DNA of 5,419 bases from Candidatus Omnitrophica bacterium CG02_land_8_20_14_3_00__42_8. Its GTDB lineage: Bacteria; Omnitrophota; Gorgyraeia; Gorgyraeales; Gorgyraeaceae. The notes beneath the pieces are model-generated. The model did no database searches. It was not told where the DNA came from and saw only the letters and a program-made list of their open reading frames with translations. A program made the translations under genes and the position numbers. Shown here piece after piece: positions 1 through 5,415 of the stretch. The DNA lies in the NCBI GenBank assembly GCA_002780805.1, contig PEUD01000019.1:1-5419 (forward strand). The letters are read 5' to 3'. Every line of letters starts with the position of its first letter. Within the stretch, counting starts at the first letter, position 1.

Positions 1-2
1 AG

Positions 3-1811
3 ATACTATTAGAGCCGATATTAGTTTCAATAATAGCAGGATTATTTATTTTAGCCCTGCCCAACAGATTCAGAAGGGTGATAGAATTTTTTAGTCTTAT
101 TACGTCCATATATTTATTTGCAGCCGGTATAAGGATATTTTGCAGGGGAGGTTTTGAAACCCTCCCCTGCAACGCAGGGTATTTTTATGTGGACGGCCTA
201 TCCAAATTTATAGTTCCTGCAATAGGGTTTTTCGGGATGCTGGTGACATTGTATTCGATGCGGTCCATGGCGTCTTATAGAAATGTATCTCCTTATTATA
301 CCTATATATTATGGACTATCGGGGCATCTATGCTTGCCGTTGTTTCAAATAATATAATCCTTCTTTTAGCCTCCTGGGGATTTCTTGGTTTTACTCTATA
401 TATGCTTATAAATATAGCAGGGTCCAGGGCAGCAGCGATAAGCAAGAAAACATTTATTATAATCGGAGGTTCGGACAGCCTCATGATACTCGGTTTTGGT
501 ATGATGTGGCTTATGACAAAGTCTTTGAATTTAAGCGATATGAGAATCGGCATAAATGCTCCTATGGCGCTCTGGTCTTTTTTACTTGTAGCAGCAGGCG
601 CGTTTGCAAAAGCAGGAGCCATGCCTTTTCATACGTGGATACCTGAAACCGCAAAGGAAGCGCCAATCAGCGTAACAGCATTTTTACCTGCCAGCATGGA
701 TAAACTGCTCGGTATTTATTTATTGGCGAGATTGACGCTGAATGTATTTATTTTGGATAGCTTTACCTACGCAATTCTTATGGTAATAGGCTCGATTACA
801 ATAATAGCGGCGGTTATGATGGCGCTCATTCAGCACGATTTTAAAAAACTTTTGGGCTATCACGCAGTGAGCCAGGTAGGCTATATGGTGCTTGGCATCG
901 GGACAGGTAATCCTATAGGAATAGCAGGGGGGCTCTTCCACATGCTGAACCACGCCATATACAAATGCTGCCTGTTCCTTTCAGCCGGCAATGTGGAGTA
1001 TAAGACAAAGACTTCAGAGTTGGATAATTTAGGCGGACTCAGCAGGACGATGCCGATAACATTTCTGACAACACTGATTGCTTCATGCGCGATATCAGGA
1101 GTGCCGCCTTTTAATGGGTTCTTTTCAAAATGGATGATTTACCAGGGCCTGATAGAGAAGGGGAAATCAGGCGGTGTATTGTGGGTATTTTGCCTTGCGG
1201 CAGCAATGTTTGGAAGCGGGCTGACGCTGGCGTCGTTCATAAAATTAATACATGCAATATTTCTGGGGATGCCAAGCAGCGGACGACGGACGACGGACGA
1301 CGGACGACGAAACGAGGTTTCATGGCAGATGTGGCTGCCTGTTACTATTCTGGCAATTTTATGCGTAACATTCGGGATATTTGCATATCAGATCCCTTTA
1401 AAATTTTTTATAAAGCCTGCTTTAGGAGCAGGAATTGCATTTATAGGCGAGTGGCAGACTTTAAAAGCTGCTTTACTATTGTTTGCAGGCCTTGTGGCAG
1501 GGCTTATTATATACTTCCTGGGGAATTTTAAATCAGTCAGGATAAGCGATTCTTATATAGGAGGAGAGCCGGTTGAAAAAGATATGAGGATTTCCGGCAC
1601 AGAATTTTATAATACAATAAAAGAATATGGCTTGCTGAGGATTATTTATAAAAAAGCAGAAGCCGGGGTTTTTGATATATACGAACAGGGGAAGGCCCTT
1701 GTTTTCGGAATAGGCGGATTTTTTCAATATCTGCATAATGGCGTTTTGCCGACGTATCTAGTATGGACGCTTTTAGGTATGATAGGGTTATTTTTATTCT
1801 TCATGAGGTAG
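3..1811 (+). CDS. NuoL/MrpA-like proton-conducting antiporter subunit, 5' end outside window
   Basis: Large polytopic inner-membrane subunit of the proton_antipo_M family (NuoL, MrpA N-terminal part, MrpD, HyfB), expected to carry a proton/cation path. The frame is open from base 3, and the residues before the GTG at 78 (ILLEPILVSIIAGLFILALP) look like the usual first transmembrane helix. The true start is therefore just upstream of the window and GTG 78 is not the start. Numbering from GTG 78 as residue 1: VDGLSKF 38-44; D133 in TM6; FAKAGAMPFHTW 176-187 with K178; a TM8 segment with K256/K257 and H262; H288, H292 and K296; GVPPFNGFFSK 341-351. At the TM5 position where the family normally has Trp-Glu, it reads W100-G101. 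The C-terminal tail (about 490-577) has GGEP and SGTEFYNTI and ends in a final helix. Two repeats lie inside the gene, at 140-172 and 1281-1308. At least 602 residues. The family is clear. Whether it is best called MrpA-like, MrpD-like or a hydrogenase-linked NuoL homologue is not. Confidence 0.9.
   Translation: MLLEPILVSIIAGLFILALPNRFRRVIEFFSLITSIYLFAAGIRIFCRGGFETLPCNAGYFYVDGLSKFIVPAIGFFGMLVTLYSMRSMASYRNVSPYYTYILWTIGASMLAVVSNNIILLLASWGFLGFTLYMLINIAGSRAAAISKKTFIIIGGSDSLMILGFGMMWLMTKSLNLSDMRIGINAPMALWSFLLVAAGAFAKAGAMPFHTWIPETAKEAPISVTAFLPASMDKLLGIYLLARLTLNVFILDSFTYAILMVIGSITIIAAVMMALIQHDFKKLLGYHAVSQVGYMVLGIGTGNPIGIAGGLFHMLNHAIYKCCLFLSAGNVEYKTKTSELDNLGGLSRTMPITFLTTLIASCAISGVPPFNGFFSKWMIYQGLIEKGKSGGVLWVFCLAAAMFGSGLTLASFIKLIHAIFLGMPSSGRRTTDDGRRNEVSWQMWLPVTILAILCVTFGIFAYQIPLKFFIKPALGAGIAFIGEWQTLKAALLLFAGLVAGLIIYFLGNFKSVRISDSYIGGEPVEKDMRISGTEFYNTIKEYGLLRIIYKKAEAGVFDIYEQGKALVFGIGGFFQYLHNGVLPTYLVWTLLGMIGLFLFFMR
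140..172. repeat. Palindromic element embedded in frame in the antiporter gene
   Basis: The left arm TTGCAGGGGAGGTTT (140-154) pairs with AAACCCTCCCCTGCAA (157-172), with one bulged C and a two-base centre (TG). The stretch is read in frame as FCRGGFETLPCN (residues 21-32 from GTG 78), between the second hydrophobic segment and the conserved VDGLSKF motif. It has the same plan as the palindrome at 1808-1836: G(C/T)AGGG, then A and GGTTT, then the mirror image. That suggests two members of one dispersed family, one of which has become coding. Its composition (C, R, GG, two Pro/Cys positions) is unlike the flanking hydrophobic protein. The symmetry is directly visible; the mobile origin is inferred. 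Confidence 0.75.
1281..1308 (+). repeat. Heptanucleotide tandem repeat (GGACGAC)x4 inside coding sequence
   Basis: Four perfect head-to-tail copies of GGACGAC. In the antiporter frame they encode GRRTTDDGR with R411 following (residues 402-410 from GTG 78), a strongly charged patch. It sits in the loop between the helix ending LIHAIFLGM and the helix beginning at about MWLPVTIL. Because 7 is not a multiple of 3, gain or loss of one copy would shift the frame and remove the last helices and the C-terminal tail. The repeat is certain; any switching role is speculative. Confidence 0.9.
1805..1808 (+). promoter_or_regulatory. Possible hairpin-bridged ribosome binding site for the MbhD/E-like gene
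   Basis: No Shine-Dalgarno-like sequence lies directly before ATG 1845 (the preceding bases are CTACAAAATAAT). The nearest upstream purine motif is GAGG at 1805-1808, abutting the base of the palindrome at 1808-1836. If the hairpin forms, GAGG is brought to about eight nucleotides from the ATG, a normal spacing. This is inference; translational coupling to the upstream stop codon is an equally simple explanation. Confidence 0.3.
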
Positions 1812-1836
1812 GGAACGGTTTAAAACCGTTCCCTAC
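1808..1836. repeat. Intergenic perfect palindrome at the first gene junction
   Basis: The arms GTAGGGAACGGTTT (1808-1821) and AAACCGTTCCCTAC (1823-1836) are perfect 14-base inverted repeats around a single A. The left arm includes the TAG stop of the upstream gene (1809-1811). The right arm ends eight bases before the ATG at 1845. No T-tract follows (the next bases are AAAATAAT), so this is not a standard intrinsic terminator, and the operon evidently continues. It matches the plan of the coding palindrome at 140-172 and is best called a dispersed palindromic repeat that can form a strong mRNA hairpin. Confidence 0.85.
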
Positions 1837-1844
1837 AAAATAAT

Positions 1845-2366
1845 ATGGAATTACACATACTTTTAATATTCATGATTTTTGCTGCCATAGTGGCGATTGA
1901 AGTAAAAGATCTCCTTTCAAGCGTAATCGCCGTAGGTGCTGTTGGTTTTGCCCTGTGCCTGGCTTTTCTGATTCTTAAGGCGCCGGACCTGGCTATCACA
2001 CAGTTAGTGGTAGAGATATTGTGTTTAATTATTTTGATCAGGGCGACAATCAATAAAGACCTGCCGCTCGTGATTGAAGGCAGGTGGATTTTTAATACGG
2101 TTTCCACACTTAGTTTTATTGCGGTATTTCTTTTATTTGCCTGGCTGGCTTTAAAAGAACTGCCTGGTTTTGGCGAACCTATAATGGCTGTTGTAAAGAA
2201 GTATCTGCAGGAAGGCGTGTCTAAAACAGGTTCGGTAAATATAGTAACCGCTGTAATACTGGATTTCAGGGCATATGATACATTGGGCGAGGCAACGGTC
2301 TTATTTACTTCTGTAATAGGCATAATGGCAATATTGCGCAGGCCAGGGAGAAAGAAAAGAGAATGA
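1845..2366 (+). CDS. MbhD/MbhE-type antiporter subunit (MrpA C-terminal module)
   Basis: A 173-residue membrane protein matching the C-terminal part of MrpA, which in Mbh-type complexes is made as the separate subunits MbhD and MbhE. Residues about 1-70 form the MbhD/DUF4040-like part: VKDLLSSVIAVGAVG (20-34), then APDLAITQLVVE (46-57). These keep the Lys-Asp pair, D48 and E57 expected of the family. Residues about 130-165 form the MbhE-like part, with VNIVTAVILDFRAYDTLGEA (131-150) followed by a hydrophobic helix; D140, R142, D145 and E149 are the conserved polar positions. About three to four hydrophobic helices come before it and a basic RRPGRKKRE tail ends it. It starts 33 bases after the upstream stop, across a palindrome, and its stop overlaps the mrpB start by four bases (ATGA). 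It probably completes a split MrpA with the first gene. No enzymatic activity is expected; the role is structural and ion-conducting. Confidence 0.88.
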   Translation: MELHILLIFMIFAAIVAIEVKDLLSSVIAVGAVGFALCLAFLILKAPDLAITQLVVEILCLIILIRATINKDLPLVIEGRWIFNTVSTLSFIAVFLLFAWLALKELPGFGEPIMAVVKKYLQEGVSKTGSVNIVTAVILDFRAYDTLGEATVLFTSVIGIMAILRRPGRKKRE

Positions 2367-2803
2367 TAGATAATCCGAAAACTGGCATGACATTGATAGT
2401 AAAGACGATTACGCGGCTGACAGTGGGCCTGATACTGCTTTTCGGCATTTACATTATTCTGCACGGCCACTTATCTCCAGGCGGTGGTTTTGCAGGCGGG
2501 GTAATAGTAGCGCTTTCTTTTGTGCATCTCATGCTTGCTTTTGGCAAAGACGTGGCTATCTCTAAAGTTTCTAAGAACTTAGCTTCTAATCTGGAATCCA
2601 TAGGCGCGCTTATGTTTTTGTCAATAGCGCTATTGGGTTTTTTAGGAGGTTCATTCTTTTTGAATATACTGCCAAAAGGAACGCCTTTTAATTTATTCAG
2701 CGCAGGGATTATACCTTTATGTAATATTGCAATAGGTATAAAGGTAGGCGTAGGCTTATTTGCTATTTTTCTGACATTAGTAATAGTGGAGAAATCAAAG
2801 TAA
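2363..2803 (+). CDS. mrpB: Na+/H+ antiporter subunit MrpB (MnhB family)
   Basis: A 146-residue inner-membrane protein of the MnhB family (also MbhF in hydrogenase-linked complexes). The family signature HGHLSPGGGFAGG is at residues 34-46, at the end of the first long hydrophobic helix (about 16-35). The second helix follows directly (GVIVALSFVHLML), then a third at about 78-100. The conserved C-terminal stretch NIAIGIKVGVGLF (121-133) leads into the last helix, with K127 buried in it. Length is typical for a stand-alone MrpB. The ATG overlaps the upstream stop in an ATGA arrangement, which implies translational coupling; AGGGAG at 2345-2350 is a plausible ribosome site 12 bases upstream. It is needed for assembly and function of Mrp antiporters in characterised systems. 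Nothing about it looks degraded. Confidence 0.94.
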   Translation: MIDNPKTGMTLIVKTITRLTVGLILLFGIYIILHGHLSPGGGFAGGVIVALSFVHLMLAFGKDVAISKVSKNLASNLESIGALMFLSIALLGFLGGSFFLNILPKGTPFNLFSAGIIPLCNIAIGIKVGVGLFAIFLTLVIVEKSK

Positions 2804-2813
2804 GGATTGAACT

Positions 2814-3152
2814 ATGACGCTTTATTTTTTGTGTCTTATGTTATTCTGTGTCGGGCTTTACGGCGTATTGCGGAAGCGAAACCTTGTAAAGATAATAGTC
2901 GGGCTTGGTATAATGGAATATGCCATGAATCTATTTTTTGTGCTCTTGGGCTATCGTTTCGATGGAAGGGCGCCTATAGTCGCCAGGGATCAGAACATAC
3001 TTAATATGGTGGATCCGCTTCCACAGGCACTGGTGCTGACGTCTATTGTTATCGGCCTTGCTGTTACAGCGCTAATTATCTCTATTGCCATTAGGATTTA
3101 TGAGAAATACGGCACTTTCGATATCACAAAGATAAAGAAATTGAAAGGATAA
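2814..3152 (+). CDS. mrpC: Na+/H+ antiporter subunit MrpC (MnhC/NuoK-like)
   Basis: A 112-residue three-helix membrane protein homologous to NuoK of complex I and MbhG of Mbh complexes. The first helix (about 2-18) runs into GVLRKRN, then GLGIMEYAMNLFFVLLG (30-46) carries the buried E35 equivalent to the conserved NuoK/MrpC glutamate. A polar loop holds DPLPQALVLTSIVIG (67-81), the hallmark motif of the family, with T76 inside it. The third helix and a basic tail (KIKKLKG) complete the protein. The start is supported by AAGGA at 2802-2806, which overlaps the mrpB stop and lies seven bases before the ATG. An upstream TTG in another frame was not used because it gives a non-membrane product. 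The gene ends immediately before mrpD with no gap. Length and motifs are normal. Confidence 0.94.
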   Translation: MTLYFLCLMLFCVGLYGVLRKRNLVKIIVGLGIMEYAMNLFFVLLGYRFDGRAPIVARDQNILNMVDPLPQALVLTSIVIGLAVTALIISIAIRIYEKYGTFDITKIKKLKG

Positions 3153-4661
3153 ATGAAAGCCATAGACATTATACCTTTATTTGTTATTATCCCGCTGGCA
3201 GCGGCGTTTTTGATTTCGCTTGTCGGAAGATTTATAAAGCGCTCAAGCGAAGTCATTATTTTTATATCCAGCCTGGCGCTTCTGGGATTATCTCTCTACG
3301 CGAGATTTTTACTTAACTCCGCGCCTGGAAAGATCCTGGTTTACAAAATAGGAGGGTGGGCGCCTCCATTCGGCATTTGCATGGTGATGGACGGCCTGTC
3401 CAGTTTCATGCTTGTAACCGTAAATCTTATTGCGTTTTTTGTGGCGGTGTACTCATTGTCATACATGAATCAATATACGGATAAGCCGAAATTTTTCACA
3501 TTGTTTTCTTTGATGGTTTGCGGCATGAACGGGGTGATCATAACAGGCGATTTATTTAATCTTTTTGTATTCCTTGAGATTGCTTCTATTGCCAGTTATG
3601 CCCTGGTGGCGTTCGGCACAGAGGCAGAAGAACTGGAGGCGTCTTTCAAATATGCGATCATGGGCTCAGTCGCTTCAGCCTTTATATTTATAGGGATTGC
3701 TTTTTTATACAGTTTTACATCCACTTTGAATATGGCGGATATGGCCAGGATTTTAGCTTATAAGCAGAACGCGTGGGTCATACCTTTTGCAGGGGTATTA
3801 TTTTTAATGGGCTTTGGGTTGAAATCCAGCCTTGTCCCGTTTCACGCGTGGCTTCCGGATGCTCATCCGTCTGCCCCTGCCCCTATTTCTGCCATGCTTT
3901 CAGGGGTTTTAATAAAAACCTTGGGCGTATATTCTCTGGTTAGGGTTTTCTTTAATATAATAGGTTCTACTCACGGCTATCTTGGGATATTGATGTTTTT
4001 AGGCGTTGTTTCAATGCTGGTGGGAGTTGTGCTTGCTTTATCGCAGTGGGACCTTAAGAGGCTATTAGCGTACCACTCTATAAGCCAGATAGGTTATGTG
4101 GTTTTAGGCATCGGCCTGGGAACGCCTCTCGGAGTACTGGGCGGTTTATTTCATTTATTCAACCATTCGGTTTTCAAGTCGTTACTTTTCTTGAATTCAG
4201 GGTCTGTGGATTATGCTGCCGGCACCAGGGATTTAAAAGAAACAGGAGGCCTTGGAAAACTGATGCCTGTAACAGCAAAGACTAACCTGGCCGCTTCTAT
4301 GGCCATTGCAGGTATACCGCCTTTCAACGGATTTTTCAGCAAGACTATAATTATTATAGCCTGCCTGCAGAAAGGATTTACCGGGTATGCGATTTGCGCG
4401 GTGATAGGCAGTATCCTTACACTATCTTCGTTTATGAAAGTGCAGAGGTTTGTTTTCCTCGGAGAGGTAAAGGACAAATTGAAAAATATCAAAGAGGCGC
4501 CTTTTGCAATGGTATTTTCTACGGTGTGCCTTGCTATTATATGCGTATTAGGAGGCCTTATGCTTTTGCCATCTTTGAGATTTTTTCTGGATGATGCAGT
4601 AAGCGTTGTATTAAAAGGCACGAGTTACGCTGGTGTAGTCCTGGAGGCAGCGTCTAAATAA
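3153..4661 (+). CDS. mrpD: Na+/H+ antiporter subunit MrpD (MnhD/MbhH-like)
   Basis: A 502-residue polytopic membrane protein of the proton_antipo_M family and the best-conserved antiporter subunit here. Key residues: FLEIASIASYALVAF (140-154) with the TM5 glutamate E142; GFGLKSSLVPFHAWLPDAHP (220-239) with the TM7 lysine K224; GVLIKTLG (251-258) with K255; DLKRLLAYHSISQIGYV (300-316) with K302 and H308; H334, H338 and K342; GIPPFNGFFSK (387-397) with K397 in TM12. HPSAPAPISAMLSG (238-251) is the usual MrpD/NuoM signature. The ATG follows the mrpC stop directly, with AAGGA (3145-3149) only three bases before the stop-start junction, so coupled translation is likely. Length is normal for MrpD. 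It shares the overall plan of the first gene, so the operon has two antiporter modules, but only this one keeps the TM5 glutamate. The 3' end abuts a structured repeat. Confidence 0.94.
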   Translation: MKAIDIIPLFVIIPLAAAFLISLVGRFIKRSSEVIIFISSLALLGLSLYARFLLNSAPGKILVYKIGGWAPPFGICMVMDGLSSFMLVTVNLIAFFVAVYSLSYMNQYTDKPKFFTLFSLMVCGMNGVIITGDLFNLFVFLEIASIASYALVAFGTEAEELEASFKYAIMGSVASAFIFIGIAFLYSFTSTLNMADMARILAYKQNAWVIPFAGVLFLMGFGLKSSLVPFHAWLPDAHPSAPAPISAMLSGVLIKTLGVYSLVRVFFNIIGSTHGYLGILMFLGVVSMLVGVVLALSQWDLKRLLAYHSISQIGYVVLGIGLGTPLGVLGGLFHLFNHSVFKSLLFLNSGSVDYAAGTRDLKETGGLGKLMPVTAKTNLAASMAIAGIPPFNGFFSKTIIIIACLQKGFTGYAICAVIGSILTLSSFMKVQRFVFLGEVKDKLKNIKEAPFAMVFSTVCLAIICVLGGLMLLPSLRFFLDDAVSVVLKGTSYAGVVLEAASK

Positions 4662-4785
4662 TGACCCGTTCGACTTCGCTCAGGGTCATCCTGAGTGCCT
4701 CGACTGCGCTCGGCATGTTTCGAGGCATGGTGAGTAGAGTCGAACCATAAGCGACGAATGGAATGAGGAGCGCGTCGAAGGATGA
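4661..4785. repeat. Approximately 120-bp structured GTCGAA-type repeat filling the mrpD-mrpE gap
   Basis: The segment between the mrpD stop and the mrpE start is rich in TTCGA/TCGAA motifs and unlike the rest of the operon. It can fold as a branched structure. An outer stem GTTCGACT (4668-4675)/AGTCGAAC (4738-4745) encloses two hairpins: CTCAGG (4679-4684)/CCTGAG (4690-4695) and TGCCTCGA (4696-4703)/TCGAGGCA (4720-4727). A near direct repeat TCGACTnCGCTCnG occurs at 4670-4683 and 4700-4713. Ends are imperfectly inverted (TTCGAC 4669-4674, GTCGAA 4774-4779), and ATGA occurs at both borders (4661-4664 and 4782-4785). From memory, sequences of this kind (TTCGACTTCGCTCAGG with TCATCCTGAG) are dispersed repeats in several uncultured bacterial groups. 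The structure is seen; mobility is inferred. No coding role is apparent. Confidence 0.8.
4765..4770 (+). promoter_or_regulatory. Repeat-borne candidate ribosome binding site for mrpE
   Basis: GAGGAG lies 11 bases before the mrpE ATG at 4782, inside the structured repeat. A second purine run, GAAGG, touches the ATG and is too close to act. If GAGGAG is the working site, the repeat supplies translation initiation for mrpE, which in a compact Mrp operon would otherwise be coupled to mrpD. Confidence 0.4.
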
Positions 4786-5276
4786 AAAGCAAATTAGTTT
4801 TGTTTATTTTCGGTTTTATAGTATGGTCTCTTCTGACATGGCCTTTAGATTTCCAGCATTTAGTAGTAGGCTTGATGGTCGTGGCTTTTGTAGCGTTTAT
4901 TACAGGGGATTTGTTCAGCCGCAGGCCCCATCATTTTGGCCATATAACGAGGTATTTCTGGTTCTGTTATTACGTGCCTGTGTTTTTATGGGAATGTCTA
5001 AAGGCAAATATAGATGTCGCGTTAAGGGTTTTAAATCCGAAATTGCCGATTAACCCGGGCATCGTGAAAGTGAAAACTACTTTAAAGTCCGACACGGGAT
5101 TGACATTTCTGGCAAATTCTATAACACTTACTCCTGGGACGCTTTGCGTGGATATAGACGCTGAAAAAGGTATACTGTATATTCACTGGATTGATGTAAA
5201 AACGCAGGACATAGATAAGGCGACGCAAGAAATAGTAGGTAAATTTGAAAATATTCTGAAAAAAATATTTGAATGA
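4782..5276 (+). CDS. mrpE: Na+/H+ antiporter subunit MrpE (MnhE family)
   Basis: A 164-residue membrane protein of the MnhE family (MbhA in Mbh complexes). Two hydrophobic N-terminal helices (about 4-20 and 24-42) are followed by a third aromatic-rich helix (about 57-73). A conserved cytoplasmic domain comes next: GLTFLANSITLTPGTLCVDI (106-125) contains the NSITLTPGT signature, followed by ILYIHWIDV (131-139). Length is typical. The ATG at 4782 was chosen because MKSKLVLFIFGF is the expected N-terminus. The frame shows no better start, and an ATG at 4763 lies in another frame. The initiation region is made entirely of the structured repeat at 4661-4785, which separates this gene from mrpD by 120 bases although the other junctions here are 33 bases or less. 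MrpF would be expected next but is not seen. Whether this gene is still co-transcribed with mrpD is unknown, but no terminator is evident. Confidence 0.93.
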   Translation: MKSKLVLFIFGFIVWSLLTWPLDFQHLVVGLMVVAFVAFITGDLFSRRPHHFGHITRYFWFCYYVPVFLWECLKANIDVALRVLNPKLPINPGIVKVKTTLKSDTGLTFLANSITLTPGTLCVDIDAEKGILYIHWIDVKTQDIDKATQEIVGKFENILKKIFE

Positions 5277-5305
5277 TTAATAATAATACTTCTTATAAAA
5301 AACTG

Positions 5306-5415
5306 CAGTATTCTTCGAGCGGTCATCTAAACTTATTACGCAAGCTAAGTCGAGAAGCCCAATAGTTCTCGACTGGGTTCATGTGTATAGCCGTATTGTC
5401 CGCTCGAACAGTATT
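5306..5415. mobile_element. MITE-like element with terminal inverted repeats and flanking direct repeat
   Basis: Terminal inverted repeats TTCGAGCGG (5314-5322) and CCGCTCGAA (5400-5408) bound a 95-base segment with no credible gene. Immediately outside, the same heptamer CAGTATT occurs in direct orientation at 5306-5312 and 5409-5415, separated on the left by one extra C. That is the pattern expected of a target-site duplication. Inside, AGTCGAGAA (5348-5356) and TTCTCGACT (5366-5374) form a perfect nine-base hairpin with a nine-base loop. The whole thus resembles a non-autonomous miniature inverted-repeat element inserted 29 bases after the mrpE stop. No T-tract follows, so it is not a standard terminator. 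The transposase family cannot be named from this sequence. Confidence 0.65.

Noticed and set aside
78..80. GTG as the start of the first gene
   Set aside because: The frame is open to base 3 and the preceding residues form the expected first transmembrane helix, so the real start is outside the window.
1130..1531. 133-codon plus-strand frame inside the first gene
   Set aside because: It overlaps conserved helices of the antiporter in another frame and has no family features. It matters only as the frame entered if the heptamer repeat gains one copy.
1808..1836. Intrinsic terminator between the first two genes
   Set aside because: The stem is strong but is followed by AAAATAAT and not a T-tract, on either strand the tail is weak, and the next gene continues the same complex in the same direction.
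1820..2470. 216-codon open frame on the minus strand
   Set aside because: It lies antisense to two genes with clear family motifs. Its translation is low-complexity basic/polar sequence with no recognisable domain, and it is best explained as a shadow frame.
4661..4785. CRISPR array or tRNA in the mrpD-mrpE spacer
   Set aside because: There are no regularly spaced repeats with unique spacers. The branched fold lacks a cloverleaf with T-loop and acceptor features.
4763..5053. 96-codon frame starting at ATG 4763
   Set aside because: It overlaps mrpE in another frame, begins inside the structured repeat and lacks any recognisable motif.
5273..5365. 30-codon frame overlapping the mrpE stop by ATGA
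   Set aside because: The product is short and polar (MINNNTSYKKLQYSSSG...) and its second half lies within the MITE-like element. It does not resemble MrpF and has no other support.
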